From an uncultured Rhodospirillaceae bacterium (GTDB lineage: Bacteria > Pseudomonadota > Alphaproteobacteria > RF32 > CAG-239), in the NCBI GenBank assembly GCA_900313355.1, contig OMQZ01000087.1:1-7531 (forward strand): a DNA stretch of 7,531 bases. Reading direction: 5' to 3'. Numbering within the stretch: position 1 is the stretch's first letter; every line of letters begins with the position of its first letter. Below the pieces are notes generated by a model. That model did not search any database, was not told where the DNA came from, and saw only the letters and a list, made by a program, of their open reading frames with translations. A program made the position numbers and the translations under genes. Below are positions 7,478 through 7,531 of the stretch, piece after piece.

Positions 7478-7531
7478 CTGGTTTTTCTCACTCGGTAGCG
7501 CATTACTTCCACGGGAAGACATGAGGCACGG
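7478..7531 (-). other. Unidentified GC-richer segment just upstream of the terminator; possible end of a structured RNA
   Basis: This 54-base edge piece has 29 G or C, clearly richer than the AT-rich surroundings. On the minus strand it contains a CTTCC-CGT-GGAAG hairpin, with CTCA and TGAG able to pair around it, and leads directly into the terminator. No reading frame gives a recognisable protein end; one frame stays open and closes with TAA past the terminator, another ends in TGA within the terminator loop. It may be the 3' part of a non-coding RNA or of a small gene. I could not match it to tRNA, 5S, SRP, tmRNA or RNase P from memory. Confidence 0.3.

Noticed and set aside
7478..7531. 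tRNA-like look on the plus strand (a TCGGTAGCGC D-loop-like stretch followed by a possible anticodon arm)
   Set aside because: The putative anticodon loop has C rather than T before the anticodon, the stem would have a 3-nt loop if fully paired, and no acceptor stem can be built.

Overview
The window looks like AT-rich chromosomal DNA from an alphaproteobacterium. Two genes point there: a CcrM-type GANTC adenine methyltransferase, which is a hallmark of that class, and a HAD hydrolase of the alphaproteobacterial HAD-IIA subgroup (TIGR01459-like). The low GC would fit one of the AT-rich host-associated or uncultured lineages. That finer placement is inference. Every gene I can support lies on the minus strand, so transcription runs from high to low coordinates. 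No mobile element, CRISPR array, tRNA or rRNA is visible.

Right edge to centre (7531 to about 2218). The first ~54 bases on the minus strand hold an unidentified, relatively GC-rich stretch that ends in a strong intrinsic terminator (7439-7477). A possible promoter follows, then five tightly packed genes: an ArnT/PMT-type membrane glycosyltransferase (5895-7358), a polyprenyl-phosphate glycosyltransferase of the GtrB/ArnC/DPM1 type (4941-5894), a fusion of a YdjC/NaxD/HpnK-type carbohydrate deacetylase with a GtrA-type membrane domain (3662-4951), a HAD-IIA protein lacking its usual nucleophilic aspartate (2780-3652), and an unrecognised single-pass membrane protein (2218-2769). Gene junctions are 0 to 10 nt gaps or a short overlap, so this is very probably one operon.

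The first three genes form a coherent pathway. The GT2 enzyme would load a sugar (probably N-acetylhexosamine) on undecaprenyl phosphate at the cytoplasmic face. The deacetylase domain would expose the amine, the fused GtrA domain could flip the lipid-linked amino sugar, and the ArnT-like enzyme would transfer it to an envelope acceptor such as lipid A. This parallels the Francisella FlmF2-NaxD-FlmK and Bordetella Lgm pathways. The unusual part is the fusion of deacetylase and flippase-like domains in one chain.

Centre to left edge (2217 to 1). A 123-bp intergenic region carries a candidate ccrM promoter: a -10-like TATACT with a CtrA-like half-site pair in the -35 region. It is followed by ccrM (1000-2094) and, 3 nt after the ccrM stop, a Ppx/GppA phosphatase gene that runs off the left edge. 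These two are probably co-transcribed, placing a polyphosphate/(p)ppGpp phosphatase behind the cell-cycle methyltransferase.
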